The notes: generated from the letters alone by a model not told the origin. A stretch of 64,000 nucleotides of DNA from Physella acuta (GCF_028476545.1 NW_026732595.1:62001-126000); one strand, 5' to 3'. Counted from the first letter of the stretch, positions 1 to 10,387 are shown. Translations and numbers: made by a program.

Positions 1-1384
1 TTGGCCTAGAATTGGATGGATCTAAATATAGACGCATCCCGCAATACACAGTATTTTTTTTACCAATGTTAATGTATCATAGACTAGACACATGGCAGGT
101 TCTGTATCAAAGTATAATCCTTCACACTTGTGTAGGCCTACATTTACACCAGCAGCGTGTACAAAATGCGGATGTAATCTCTGTACACACTGTATGCCAC
201 GTTAAGTGGAAAGTGGAAACGCACCAGATATATGTAAAATTATCCAATACCTTGAAAATATAAAGTGATTCTATAAATGTACATATTTAGTGCCGCTATT
301 TAATTTGTACAATTTTAAATGTAAACGTACACATTCGGGCTGCTCCAGAACAAGTACAAACTAAACAATGTATGTACACAAAATTAGTATAGTTACTTAT
401 GTGTACAATCGTGTATTCTATATGTACAAATTATATCCATGTACACAGATAAAACTATACTAGATAAGAGGTGTACAAAAACTGCTGTACACAACCAAAT
501 CGTTGTGAATGGACTTAAATAAATCTATTGTAAAATAGATTGCCACGTATAGTGTACATCAGGTAAAGCTATATTTGTGTATATTGATACACAACGCAAT
601 TAGATTTACCGCAGTAGTTATAGATACTTTTCAATGAAAACATATAAACAGATTGGTGTATTCGTGTACAGTAAAAATTTAATGTTTTCAGCACTTAGGC
701 TATGCAGCATAAGTAATGTCAATTGTTATATAATAATTTATTCGGCATGTTTATATAAAAAATTGTTTCAAAATACATACATTTACAGTAAAAAATTAAA
801 TGTTATTATCTTGTATATCTTGTATATTGCAAGCTAATTGTACTATTGTATATAATAATTTAGATATATTTCTATACAAATATTTTTTTAATACACACAT
901 ATTTACGGTATAAATGATTACCTATGATTATATAAGATGTTTAGTCCCTTAACTAAGTACAGGATTTGTTATATTTTTTTAAGTGAAATTACAAATGTAT
1001 TGCAAAAAGGTAAATGTATTTAAAACAACAGATAATGTATGTACAGATTCAAAGATAAAGAGATCATTTATCTAAGAATTTACATATTTTGTTTGCAACA
1101 TGTATGAACAGTATCTATTTCGTTTAGTAAATCTAGCAGCCGTATTTTACTTGGAAATACTTTTCTTTAAAAACTAATTAGCATTACTAATGAGAATTTC
1201 TGTAATGTACAGATAATGAACTAAAGTATTACTAGTTCACTGTGTGCCTAAACGACAAAGATGATTAAATTAACATTTTTATTTCATCATTAATTGAAGT
1301 ATGGTCATCTGATTGCTAGAACTGATGTAAGCACTGTTGTGCTGTATGTTTTAGATGCTCTCCTACAGTCAGCCTTAACCGATG
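1..1384. other. AT-rich non-coding stretch, probably Brachyury intron 1
   Basis: No convincing exon is visible on either strand, and in particular no second T-box exon. The stretch is strongly AT-rich and unusually dense in the palindrome TGTACA and close variants (for example near 167, 181, 277, 373, 401, 423, 440, 471, 485, 551, 665, 1036 and 1205). It lies downstream of Brachyury exon 1 on the minus strand, so it is most simply read as intron. That is inferred from the donor at 2064/2065. Confidence 0.6.
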
Positions 1385-2064
1385 GTACGTTAGTATTCTA
1401 ATGTTTGGAATTAAGTAGACTTTTAATGATAGTTATAGTAGTACTATTTTAGTCTAATAGTCCGGAATTAAGTCAACTATTACTGATAGTAATAGTAGTA
1501 CTATTTTAGTCTAATGTTCGGAACTGAGTCGACTATTACTGATAGTAATAGTAGTACTACTAGTAGGTTAAAACCAGTGTTCATAACGAACAAAAAGAGA
1601 GCCGACATTGCGTTTTTAGTGACGATCATTATTCATTAGTGATCGATGATAGTAATGTTTTACTACTAGAATCAAGTAAGTTAAATTAAAACCAATGTTT
1701 ATAACGAAGAAAAAGAGAACCGAACTTGTGTTTGAATGTGGCGATCATTTCATAAGTGATTATTGATAATAAAAGTAGTTCTACTAGTAGGATAAAAACA
1801 ATGTTTATAACGACCAAAAAAAAAGAGAACCGACTTTCCATTTTTGGTGACGGATCATTTCAGTGAGTATTGATACTAATTGATAGTTATAGTAGTACTA
1901 CTATTAGGTAAAAATCAATGTTTATACTAGACGAACGAAACAAAAGAGAACAGACTTTTTTGTGATTATTTTTTAGTGATTACTGATAGTTATAGTAGTA
2001 CTAGTAGTACCACTTGTAGGTTAAAATCAATGTTTATAACGACCCAAAAAAAAAAAGAACCGAC
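1385..2064. repeat. Degenerate ~106-118-bp tandem repeat in Brachyury intron 1, carrying exon-end copies
   Basis: About five diverged units share a landmark (CAATGTTTATAACGA or a near variant) at about 1574, 1692, 1798, 1915 and 2027. Between landmarks are runs of GATAGTAATAGTAGTACTA. Each unit also contains a version of the last ~30 bases of Brachyury exon 1 plus its donor (around 1601-1640, 1719-1760, 1831-1875 and a decayed copy at 1948-1985). The final unit runs into the real exon at 2065. The best copy (1831-1875) matches the exon over TCCATTTTTGGTGACG. Confidence 0.75.
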
Positions 2065-2279
2065 CTTCCATTTTTGGTGACGATCATCTCATTCGTGAAC
2101 TCCTTAAACTTCTCCCATAACTCGCGATCCTCGAGCACAACATTGAGGTGCCTCTCCGGGTTGTCGCCGTGTTTGTTGTCGTTCTGCTGCTGCTGTTGTT
2201 GTTGCTGTTGGTGCTGATGTAAATCCTGATCTACGGCGCTGAGCAGATGGTTGATGTCCATGGACGGTAGAGTCGCCAT
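2065..2279 (-). CDS. TBXT: Brachyury (T-box transcription factor), first coding exon only
   Basis: Brachyury is a DNA-binding T-box activator used in gastrulation and posterior or mesodermal patterning. Read on the minus strand, the exon encodes MATLPSMDINHLLSAVDQDL, then a glutamine-rich run with a histidine (CAG/CAA mixed), then LEDRELWEKFKEFTNEMIV followed by TKNGR. NHLLSAV near the start is specific to Brachyury. ELWxxFKExTNEMIVTKNGR is the opening of the T-box domain. The frame ends as GGA AG before GTCGGT, at the family's usual NGR junction. I chose the ATG at 2279. An in-frame ATG at 2261 (MDINHLL) is possible, and the open frame extends upstream to 2453 without family similarity. The Q-rich insert is longer than in vertebrates. 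No later exon lies in the window, so most of the T-box and activation domains are beyond position 1. The gene identity is secure; the exact start is not. Confidence 0.9.
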
Positions 2280-4222
2280 TGTGTTGTGATTCCCGTCGCT
2301 ACGGCCGGAGAACTCGCACTTGATCGTTGAATCTAACATTGAGGTCGACTCGCCACAAGACCGCGAACCACCAGTGTCGTACGCGTCTGTGGGAGAACTG
2401 CGAGGTAGCAGACGATCACTTTTTTTTAAACAAAAAAAAAATCTCGACTTCAATTCGATGAAATTTGGAAATAAAAATAAAAATCCACTTCTAATTCAGG
2501 ACGGGTGGAACAGTGTGAAACCTTCCTCTACACAGACTCGCATCTATTTACCAGCCCGACACAGCGACCAAGCATAAATCCCCACTCGCCATCCGCTCGT
2601 TAAATTCATCAACCTATCACCTGCACGAGAAGAAAAAAAGAGGCGGAGCCTAGCCCATCGCCCGCGCGCGCTCATTGGATGTTAACGTGCGAATGATTGG
2701 CCAGGGCGGTGGGTTGGCGGTTGCTCGAGGAAATTGACGAGAAGACAGAAACCGTCCCCCCCCCTCTCACACCTCCCATCCCGTGGTCAGTCTTTTTCCA
2801 AGTTTCTCCCCCCCCCCCCCACCTTATCTCAAACCATTCTGTTTATCATGCATTGATCTATCGATTAGGTACTTATTAAATCGTCAACATGCCGTATTCG
2901 ATGCTGTCTGTTTGCTAATAATAACTAACCTAATCTTCCTAATAATAATAATCCTATACTTGGCTCTAATTCTAGCCTAATATTCCTGACCCTAATCTTA
3001 TTAGATAGTATGAGTTAGTATTAAGTTTGATAATCAAAATCAAAACCCTAATTGTTTATAATTTAGTCAAAGCGATACCAACACAAGATGGCCGATACGA
3101 TACTGTAATGTCCTGTCCATCGATTTCTCCCGTTCGATTACGTAGCGGCCAGCGTCTGCTGAACATGCCCGGGTGTGTGACGGGGACGATTATGGCTGGG
3201 CGGTATCGATCCCGCGAGCTGCACAGACCAAACAAGCCAATCGATATTTTATTTGGTTAGGGTTTTTATTCCCCAGCTAATTTAATTTGTTTTCCGAGCG
3301 GCTTTTTTTTTTTTTAATTTTGTGAGCAAACAGGACTCGTTCCCTCGCCCTGTCAGCGTGTCACTTTTATTTAACATACAAACGTATCGATCTCCATGGT
3401 AACGGTCCGGGGCCCGACTCCATAGAATCGATTTTTTTTTCAATTATTAATACTATAATTATATTTTTGTTAATAAAGTCAACATTAGTTTTTAATTATG
3501 AATATCAGCTTTGACTTTTTTTAAACGCATAATTTGTTATCTTTACCTTAAGATTAAAACACAAATTGAGTCAGTTTCGTCTAAGAAAGTAACCAACTCA
3601 ATAGTAACCCTTACTATAATCCTCGTCATATCTACTCTAACTCTTAATAAAACGTCAACAAAACGATAGGTATTAATGTTTCTGTTGTTACCATATACTT
3701 AACCTTCTACTTCTTCTTCGTTCTTAATTAAGTATTACGAGTCAACACGTTATGTGCCATAGGACACGTTAACTCCTACTTCAGTCTGCTTTTCTTTCTA
3801 GATTCGCTTCCAAGAACAATCTTGTTATATTTTGAAGTTTTCTCTCCTAGATGGGTGTCTATCCCCAGCTATTGATCCTCATGAATACTAACCAAAAACA
3901 GCCCATTGACATTAACACTGACAGGAAAAGAAACACACCTGAAAACGAGAACACACATACCAATTAATCCTGCCCTACACTCTAATCGCTGTTTATTGAA
4001 AATATTTAACGCAATATTCGATACTTTAACAAGGTATCGCAGACATAATTTTTTTAAAATTTAATTAACTTAACTAATATTGACTAGTATTCCATTGTAG
4101 TTTTACAAAGAATAGCAATTAATGCATTATAATAGATCACTGACACCCACTCCTCCTCCCCCTCCCCTTTTGTTTAAAAAAGAAACCTACAACCTCCGAC
4201 TTTATCATAGAATCTTTTTCGG
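2280..4222. other. Brachyury upstream region, no second gene seen
   Basis: This stretch contains the presumed 5' UTR and promoter of the minus-strand Brachyury exon. Two less AT-rich, CpG-containing patches stand out (about 2580-2760 and 3060-3250), the only such patches near the exon. Short C runs occur at 2757-2763 and 2807-2821. I see no convincing TATA box or splice-supported coding exon. The open frames here are short and resemble nothing I recognise. Confidence 0.45.
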
Positions 4223-4680
4223 GTGAGCACTCACAGAGACCCAACACACTATATCACCCACCGCACCATCCACTCTACCATCCCCCACCATCCACACCAA
4301 CATCCACTCTTTCATTCACTCTACAATCTGCTTTACCATCCCCTACCACCCACCCAAGCATCCACCAAAGCATCCACCCTACCATCAACGTTCCAAACCA
4401 CCCTACCATCCACCGTACCATTAACCATCCAACCCAACCTACCACCCACCCAAACATCCACCCTACCATCCACCCTACCATTCACCCTACCATCCACCCT
4501 ACCATTCACCTTACCATCCAAATCCACTCTACCATCAACCATCCAATCCACCCTACCATCCACCCTACCATCCACCCTACCATTCACCTTACCATCCACC
4601 CTACCATTCATCTTACCATCCACCCTACCATCCACCCTACCATCCACCCTACCATCCACCCTACCGACCACTCCACTCCG
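4223..4680. repeat. 12-bp minisatellite (CATCCACCCTAC unit)
   Basis: A nearly pure C/A/T-strand array with a 12-bp core, CATCCACCCTAC. It alternates with CATTCACCCTAC and some diverged units toward its left end. Because 12 is a multiple of three, it creates long open frames on both strands (PSTL repeats on plus, GRVD repeats on minus). These frames follow the repeat register and are not evidence of a gene. Confidence 0.9.
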
Positions 4681-5021
4681 CCACCTACAACCCCCCATCC
4701 CCATTGATGACCCCCGCCCTATTGTCCACCAACTGACCACACCACTCGAGACACCGATCATTGTCGTCTGCTATGTTTCAATCATTGACTCCCCCCGCCA
4801 GGTAAATGACCGGTTCCGTCCACCCCGCCTTCACACCCACCTGTTACACTTGTTCAGCGGCCTCAAGTACCAGTGTTTCGCCATACACACACCGCCAGCG
4901 CCGCGACCTACGCCGCTCTGGTTCAAAACCTTCGGAGGGAAAACACAACAACTAAGCCGGGCGGAGAACCGACTTGCCTGCACTTGAGTCTGCGAACGAT
5001 CGGCCTGTCAATACAGTATAG

Positions 5022-5324
5022 CAGAGGCGTAGCGAGGGGGGGGCGGGGGGGGACATATGTCCCCGGGCGCCGACCTTAGGGGGGGCGCCAAATTGAAAGT
5101 TTGAGGGGGGGGTGCAAATGAAAAGTTCGAGGGGGGGGTGCAAATCGAAAGTTCGAGGGGGGGGTGCAAATGAAAAGTTCGAGGGGGGGGTGCAAATCGA
5201 AAGTTCGAGGGGGGGGTGCAAATGAAAAGTTCGAGGGGGGGGTGCAAATCGAAAATTTGCTCCCGAGGGGGGCGCCAAATTGAAAGTATGTCCCCGGGCG
5301 CCGGGAAGGGTCGCTACGCCTCTG
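5022..5324. mobile_element. hAT-type MITE with internal tandem repeat, intact 8-bp target duplication
   Basis: The ends are inverted (CAGAGGCGTAGCGA on the left; TCGCTACGCCTCTG on the right). They are flanked by the perfect 8-bp direct repeat CAGTATAG at 5014-5021 and 5325-5332. CAGRGGCG-type ends plus an 8-bp duplication are diagnostic of the hAT superfamily. The 303-bp interior has no transposase. It consists of ~30-bp units (G run, then TGCAAATCGAAAGTTCGAG) with alternating AATGAAAA and AATCGAAA variants. A GGCGCCAAATTGAAAGT segment with a CCCGGGCGCC block lies near each end. The perfect duplication suggests a fairly recent insertion. The same family occurs, nested, at 23561. Confidence 0.9.
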
Positions 5325-5332
5325 CAGTATAG

Positions 5333-6095
5333 AGACCGGTTCAATGCCGGCGATCAAGGCCGATTATGGGTTAGAGATTAAGGAAGCAAATAGTGGAGAA
5401 CTTGTCACCTTTTTGACAAGTCGTGTCACGTGGTCTCATGTTTGTGGTAGCAATTGGATTCTAAGCAAATCACTCACACAAACACACACAAACACAATAA
5501 GTATTTGAGTTCCACTGAAAAGAATTCTGTTTGCTGGTTCGTGTTATTTAGTTCTACGTTCATCTACATAGCGAAGCCTGGGAAATAAGTCACATGAAAT
5601 AAAGACACGGGACAAAGTCACAGGAAATAAAATTCACGGAAGAAATTGTTTACATAATGTATGCTATAGCTACCGTCTGCTTGCTGGTAATTAGTGTAAT
5701 TAGTATTAGTGATATTTATTAAACGTTTATGTATACGTATGCTGTTTAGTTGGTTTCTGTATGTTAAGTATTTGGTTTCTGTGAGTGTTTCCTTGTGTGT
5801 TAAGTATTAGCTGTATGTATGTGTACGATAATGTGTTAAGTATTTGGTTACTGTATGTGTGTGATGTGTAGTCTATTTCTGAATGTGTGTATATGTGTGT
5901 TTGTGTAGTGAGAATACAAAAAACCTTCATTAAACAGAGAAAAAAATAAGGACAACTATATTTCATGATACTTATGTTGTCCCCGGTAAAATGTACACAC
6001 ACAAAAAAAGAAAACCTTGAAAGTAAACGTCTGCACACAATATTTATCCCAATTGGAATTTGAAAAAAAAAAAACTTAATCAAGTCCAGTGAGAT
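5333..6095. other. Non-coding spacer, no gene recognised
   Basis: AT-rich spacer between the hAT MITE and the GAAACCCAT array. A patch at 5578-5640 contains several AAGTCACA or AAAGTCACAGG motifs, the same motif as the arrays near 10.5 and 14.9 kb. The stretch 5740-5900 is weakly repetitive (TGTTAAGTATTTGGTT(A/T)CTGT). No exon was recognised. Confidence 0.5.
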
Positions 6096-6396
6096 TGAAA
6101 CCCATGAAACTTGATGAAACCCACGAAACCCATGAAACCCATGAAACCCATGAAACTTGATGAAACCCACGAAACCCATGAAACCCATGAAACCCATGAA
6201 ACTTGATGAAACCCATGAAGCCCACGAAACCCACGAAACCCATGAAACCCATGAAACTTGATGAAACCCATGAAGCCCTTGAAACCCATGAAGCCCACGA
6301 AACCCACGAAACCCATGAAACCCATGAAACTTGATGAAACCCATGAAGCCCATGAAACCCATGAAGCCCACGAAACCCATGAAACCCATGAAACAT
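6096..6396. repeat. 9-bp minisatellite (GAAACCCAT/C unit)
   Basis: A tandem array of GAAACCCAT and GAAACCCAC with regular interruption by GAAACTTGAT, giving a higher-order unit of roughly 35-75 bp. Its right edge stops three bases before the target duplication of the MULE at 6399. The element therefore inserted at or just beyond the array edge. Open frames across it (MGF repeats) follow from the 9-bp register. Confidence 0.9.
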
Positions 6397-6407
6397 CTAA
6401 TCAAAAC

Positions 6408-6685
6408 GGGTGTAGGACAAAAGGCCGACATCCAAAAGGCCGACAAGACAAAAGGCCGACACGGACAAAAGGCCGACATGGACAAAAGGCCGACAGCCAA
6501 AAGGCCGACAGGACATAAGGCCGACAGGACATAAGGCCGACAGCCATAAGGCAGACAGCCAAAAGGCCGACAGGACATAAGGCCGACAGGACATAAGGCC
6601 GACAGCCATAAGGCAGACAGCCAAAAGGCCGACAGGACATAAGGCCGACAGGACATAAGGCCGACAGCCATAAGGCCGACAAGCA
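6408..6685 (+). repeat. Left terminal inverted repeat of the MULE (tandem GGCCGAC array)
   Basis: About 17 units of (A/T)AAGGCCGAC separated by variable 4-7-base linkers (ATCC, AAGAC, ACGGAC, ATGGAC, AGCC, AGGAC). The outer five units share linkers with the right arm. The inner twelve form repeated trimers with ATAAGGC and an AAGGCAGAC variant. The array is purine-rich on this strand. Confidence 0.88.
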
Positions 6686-6769
6686 TAAAAAATACTAATT
6701 TCGCAAAATATATGTTACTGCATAGCTGCTATCTTGACAACTATCGAAAAAAGGCATGAAATAAGGTGA

Positions 6770-7673
6770 AACATTCAAGAGAGGAGACGATGCTAGTTGC
6801 TATCCTTATAAGGTGAACCATCGGCTCCAAGCGATTGAAGATTACGGGAGTGTCTTAAACACAAAGAATCAACAACTAAATATTGCGAAATGCGGTCACT
6901 ACTGTCTTTTATTGCTCCTTCTATGACAACGAGGTGAGACAATCATCAAAGAACCAAGTCACAAGCCGTCGCATCATCGCCCACATGTAACATGGTGGAA
7001 CGCCAAGAGACAATGCTAGATGCGATCCTTATAAGGTGAACAATGGGGTCCATGCGTCTGGAGAGGACGGGAGTGTACAAAGGATAGCCAGAAAAGTGGT
7101 GTCACTACCATATTTTGTAAAGAAATCAAAGAAACCGAATGAAGTAGAACGATCACGTGCCTTTACTGGACTACATGTTAAATACCGACAAACTTTGAAT
7201 TATATTTTAGTTTCGTCCATTGCGAATTGCGTGAAAGTGAAAAAAGTGTATACTATATTCGTTGGATTCAATAATTCTGTTGTGATTGTGATACAAGTGT
7301 GCTGATATTGGTAAGTTTTTTTTGTTTGTTTGTTAAAAAGAAACACTACATTTGATATTAATAAACAAAATACAATTTAGTATGCCTACATGTTGAATAA
7401 ACACAAAATATGTTATATTTTGAAGGTGAGTCGGGGTAGGTGGGGCAAGTTGACGCATGACGTAAGACAAAATGTAACAAAGTAAATACAGTGCAGTCTA
7501 GTCACGAAACTTTTATTAAACTGAAATCAATTGGTAGTGATGCCCTTTACTACATTAGCAACAGCTTATAACATTCCTTGTTAAAATTCTCTGGGGTATT
7601 GGTATGAACAGTTACATGTACCTAAGAATATTTATGAGAAACTTAAACAGTCGTATATAATTATATATTTTAG
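6770..7673 (+). other. MULE leader region with internal duplication and candidate 5' UTR intron
   Basis: Two segments about 230 bp apart (near 6777-6860 and 7003-7080) share CAAGAGA, GATGCTAG, ATCCTTATAAGGTGAAC and GACGGGAGTGT-like landmarks in the same order. This indicates an internal duplication. A short open frame at 7036-7305 (89 codons) lies in the second copy and ends just before the donor at 7311. It resembles no family I know and may be leader. Confidence 0.5.
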
Positions 7674-7678
7674 ATACA

Positions 7679-9082
7679 ATGGAATGTAAAGTGATTGAGT
7701 CACAGAAGGGAAAACAAATGCTTGTTGTTGATGGATTTGTCTTAACAAAAAACAGACAAAGAGGAGACCTCTTTTACTGGGAATGTAGCCAACGCCAGCA
7801 TTTAGCTGCTCGTGAAACGGCAGATACTCTCTGCAAAGCTCGAGCTAGCACGATTTTCTTAAATGGTTCCCACACATTGAGAAAATGTAGTGCACACAAC
7901 CATGCACCACAAGCCAGTGACGTCGTCGTTCGTGAAAAATTGACACAGCTAAAGACCATTGCTGCCATTAGTCAAGAATTACCAACTCAAATGGTAGAGG
8001 CTTCAACATCTGACATGAGCATGGTAACAAGGGTTGATATGCCATCAAAGCAGGCATTAACAAAGCGAATTAAAAGGACTCAAAATAAAAACCATCCAGT
8101 AGAGCCACATACATTAGAAGATGTGGCTATTCCAGATGACCTGAGGTTGACACAGTCAGGAGCTTTGTTTCTGTTAAAGGAAAGCTCCATAAACAATGAC
8201 AAGTTGCTAATATTTTCTACTGAATCAAACATCCAAAAGCTTGGTGAGGCTATGTATTGGATCATGGATGGTACTTTCAAAACTGCTCCTAATATTTTCC
8301 TACAAATCTACTCCATTCATGCCCCAGTAGGTTACGAAAACTGCAGAGTTTTACCGCTTGTCTACATTTTGATGTCTCGAAAAACCGAGGCTATGTATAC
8401 ACGAGCTTTCCAGGACCTCGCAGATATCGCAGAAAAAATGCACATACACTTATCTCCACGGTTTATTGTCACTGACTTTGAAAAAGCTGCAATCAATGCT
8501 TGCATTGAATTCCCAACAGCTACAAGTAAAGGGTGTTTTTTTCATTTTAGCCAAAATATATGGCGAAAGCTACAAGCGTTGGGTTTGGCACTTCTTTATG
8601 GCCAGGATCCACAGTTCTGCCTGCTGATGCGGCAAATAGCAGCACTTGCATTTCTTCCAAGTGCAGAGATTCCGGAAGCATTTAATGAATTAAAAAACAT
8701 TTTCCCACCAAACACAGCTGAGTTAGTAAAGTGGTTTGACGAGACCTACGTTTGTGGTCGAGTGAGGTTGTTAAACGCAAGAGAGGTGAGGGTTCCACCA
8801 CTTTTTCCACCAGAGTTCTGGTCTGTACATGACAATCATGTACATGGGATTCCTAGGACACAAAACACGGTTGAGGGGTGGCACAGGAGGTGGCAGGTAA
8901 TTGTAGGGAAGGATCACCCTGGAGTATTTTGTTTACTAAACAAACTAAAGCAGGAACAAGGTAGAGTTGAAGTAGAAATAGAGGCTTGGAGAGCCAGCAA
9001 AAAAGCGAAAAAAACAATATTTACAGAAAGAGGACAGGATAACAACTGTAATTGCAGAAAGGGGAAACAGAACTACACTTGA
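7679..9082 (+). CDS. MULE transposase with N-terminal FLYWCH-type zinc finger
   Basis: The 467-residue frame is uninterrupted. Residues about 18-78 form a FLYWCH-like zinc finger: YWEC near 33-36, Cys at 52 and 70, then H73 and H75 in SAHNHAP. The MULE catalytic domain follows, with MDGTFKTAP (Asp197), FIVTDFEKAA (Asp266), a CFFHF box (Cys286, His289) and NTVEGWHRRW (Glu399). This is the D-D-E triad expected for Mutator-type transposases. The tail is basic. The product should cut and move the surrounding element by acting on its arrayed ends. A strong donor at 7310/7311 (TTG|GTAAGT) and an acceptor ending at 7673, five bases before the ATG, suggest a 5' UTR intron of 363 bp. AATAAA at 9175-9180 fits a polyadenylation signal inside the element. 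Many animal FLYWCH-MULE proteins are similar. Whether this copy is autonomous cannot be seen from sequence. Confidence 0.9.
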   Translation: MECKVIESQKGKQMLVVDGFVLTKNRQRGDLFYWECSQRQHLAARETADTLCKARASTIFLNGSHTLRKCSAHNHAPQASDVVVREKLTQLKTIAAISQELPTQMVEASTSDMSMVTRVDMPSKQALTKRIKRTQNKNHPVEPHTLEDVAIPDDLRLTQSGALFLLKESSINNDKLLIFSTESNIQKLGEAMYWIMDGTFKTAPNIFLQIYSIHAPVGYENCRVLPLVYILMSRKTEAMYTRAFQDLADIAEKMHIHLSPRFIVTDFEKAAINACIEFPTATSKGCFFHFSQNIWRKLQALGLALLYGQDPQFCLLMRQIAALAFLPSAEIPEAFNELKNIFPPNTAELVKWFDETYVCGRVRLLNAREVRVPPLFPPEFWSVHDNHVHGIPRTQNTVEGWHRRWQVIVGKDHPGVFCLLNKLKQEQGRVEVEIEAWRASKKAKKTIFTERGQDNNCNCRKGKQNYT

Positions 9083-9225
9083 ATTTTTGCGTGGCGTCGC
9101 TTACAATTTGTCATACTAGGCCCTATTTTTTTTCTATTTTGTAATATACCTTTATTATTATGTAACTGGTTTTCAATAAAAATCAAACATGTCTGTAATT
9201 GTAGTTTGTTGTTTAATAAAACTTG

Positions 9226-9434
9226 TCGGCCTTTTGTCTTGTCGGCCTTTTGGATGTCGGCCTTTTGGCTGTCGGCCTTTTGTCTTGTCGGCCTTTTGTC
9301 TTGTCGGCCTTTTGGATGTCGGCCTTTTGGAAGTCGGCCTTTTGTCTTGTCGGCCTTTTGTCTTGTCGGCCTTTTGTCCATGTCGGCCTTTTGTCCGTGT
9401 CGGCCTTTTGTCCATGTCGGCCTTTTGTCCGGAT
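9226..9434 (-). repeat. Right terminal inverted repeat of the MULE (tandem GGCCGAC array)
   Basis: About 13 units of GTCGGCCTTTT with GTCTT, GG, GTCCAT and GTCCGT linkers, the reverse complement of the left-arm units. The outer linkers (ATGGAC, ACGGAC and AAGAC when read inward) match the left outer units. The element transcript's AATAAA (9175) lies inside this arm. Confidence 0.88.
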
Positions 9435-9491
9435 CCCAATCAAAACAAAATAGCAGAGACACGATGAGCATGAGAAAAAACTGCTTCCAAT

Positions 9492-9549
9492 CAGTGGCGG
9501 AACTAGAAAAAAAGGGCCACCCCGCAAAAAAAATTTTTTAGGCCCCCCC

Positions 9550-9641
<92 letters not shown>

Positions 9642-10379
9642 TTATTTATTTATTTATTTATTTACATACACAAAATACGAACAGAGTATAGGACACTCAT
9701 TTCTGGCCTGTTGGGGTTTTGAAAAAAATAAAAAAATTTCAATTAAAACAAATTACTACATTATGTCATGTGTGTAAGTGCATTAGTGTGTTTTGAGAAA
9801 ATCAGTTTTGTTTTATCCATATAAGATTCATCTGGCCAAAAGAATATAAAACATTAAATCTTTGTAGAAGTAATGGTGTCTCGTGCTATGATTATTTTTA
9901 TATTTTTTTGTATTTATATTATTAATTTTAAATACATTTCCTTGTTATACAATGTCATTCTTGATGAAAAAATATTTAGTAAGATAAATAATTGCTTTGT
10001 GATTCGTTTAGTACAAATCTATTAAAAGGAGCTTATGAGCATCCCAATTTGACTATTTAAAAAAGGGAAATAAGTCATGGAAGTGGTTTGAACGTTTGCT
10101 TATCTTTGTTAAGTTTAATTGTAGGATAGAGAGAGGACTTGGCTTTCACAGTGGTTTAAAGGGAAAAAGAATATACAAGTGGGGATGGTGTCTATAGAAT
10201 AAAGTTAATCAAGCCGCAGCTATGGTAACCGTTTTACAAAACAAACATTAAGTAAAAAATTGCAAGAAAATTAGATTTTTAAAAACTATAATAAAAATTA
10301 TTAGGGTCGGCCTTGGGCCCCTAAATGGCGTGGGCCCCCCCGCATTGCGGGGTCTGGCGGCACTGTCGTTCCGCCCCTG
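9492..10379. mobile_element. Non-autonomous hAT element, intact 8-bp target duplication
   Basis: The ends are inverted: CAGTGGCGGAAC on the left and GTTCCGCCCCTG on the right. Perfect 8-bp direct repeats CTTCCAAT lie at 9484-9491 and 10380-10387. Subterminal GGGCC/GGCCC blocks flank an AT-rich 888-bp interior with no transposase. The interior contains a long (AT)n tract followed by (TTTA)n at about 9551-9664. It lies 45 bp right of the MULE duplication, so two elements of different superfamilies inserted almost side by side. Confidence 0.88.
9551..9664. repeat. (AT)n-(TTTA)n microsatellite inside the hAT element
   Basis: About 86 bp of uninterrupted AT dinucleotide followed by about seven TTTA units. 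It is a feature of the hAT copy and not of the flanking genome. Length is likely to vary between individuals. Confidence 0.9.
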
Positions 10380-10387
10380 CTTCCAAT

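Larger units (their letters stand above)
6408..9437 (+). mobile_element. Intact MULE (Mutator-like) element with foldback-style minisatellite TIRs
   Basis: The element is 3030 bp and is flanked by the perfect 9-bp direct repeat AATCAAAAC (6399-6407 and 9438-9446), the duplication size typical of Mutator-like elements. The tips are inverted: left GGGTGTAGGACAAAAGG, right (read inward) GGGATCCGGACAAAAGG. From there each arm is an array of a 15-17-bp unit, CAAAAGGCCGACATGGA and variants. There are about 17 units on the left (6412-6685) and about 13 on the right (9226-9434), in opposite orientation. The arms differ in their inner units. The left arm has a three-unit pattern using ATAAGGC that the right arm lacks, so unit turnover has been independent. 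Between the arms lie a leader, a candidate intron, one open transposase frame and an AATAAA. The intact frame and duplication imply recent activity. Confidence 0.92.

Noticed and set aside
4223-4987. 254-codon frame with PSTL repeats and the antisense GRVD frame
   Set aside because: Both follow a 12-bp minisatellite register; the tail beyond 4680 has no similarity to anything recognised.
5727-6686. 319-codon minus-strand frame across GFMGFMGF and SCRPFG repeats
   Set aside because: It joins two unrelated arrays (GAAACCCAT and the MULE left arm), so it cannot be a single ancestral gene.
7036-7305. 89-codon frame upstream of the MULE transposase as a second element protein
   Set aside because: No domain is recognised, it lies before a strong donor in the leader, and half of it is inside an internal duplication.
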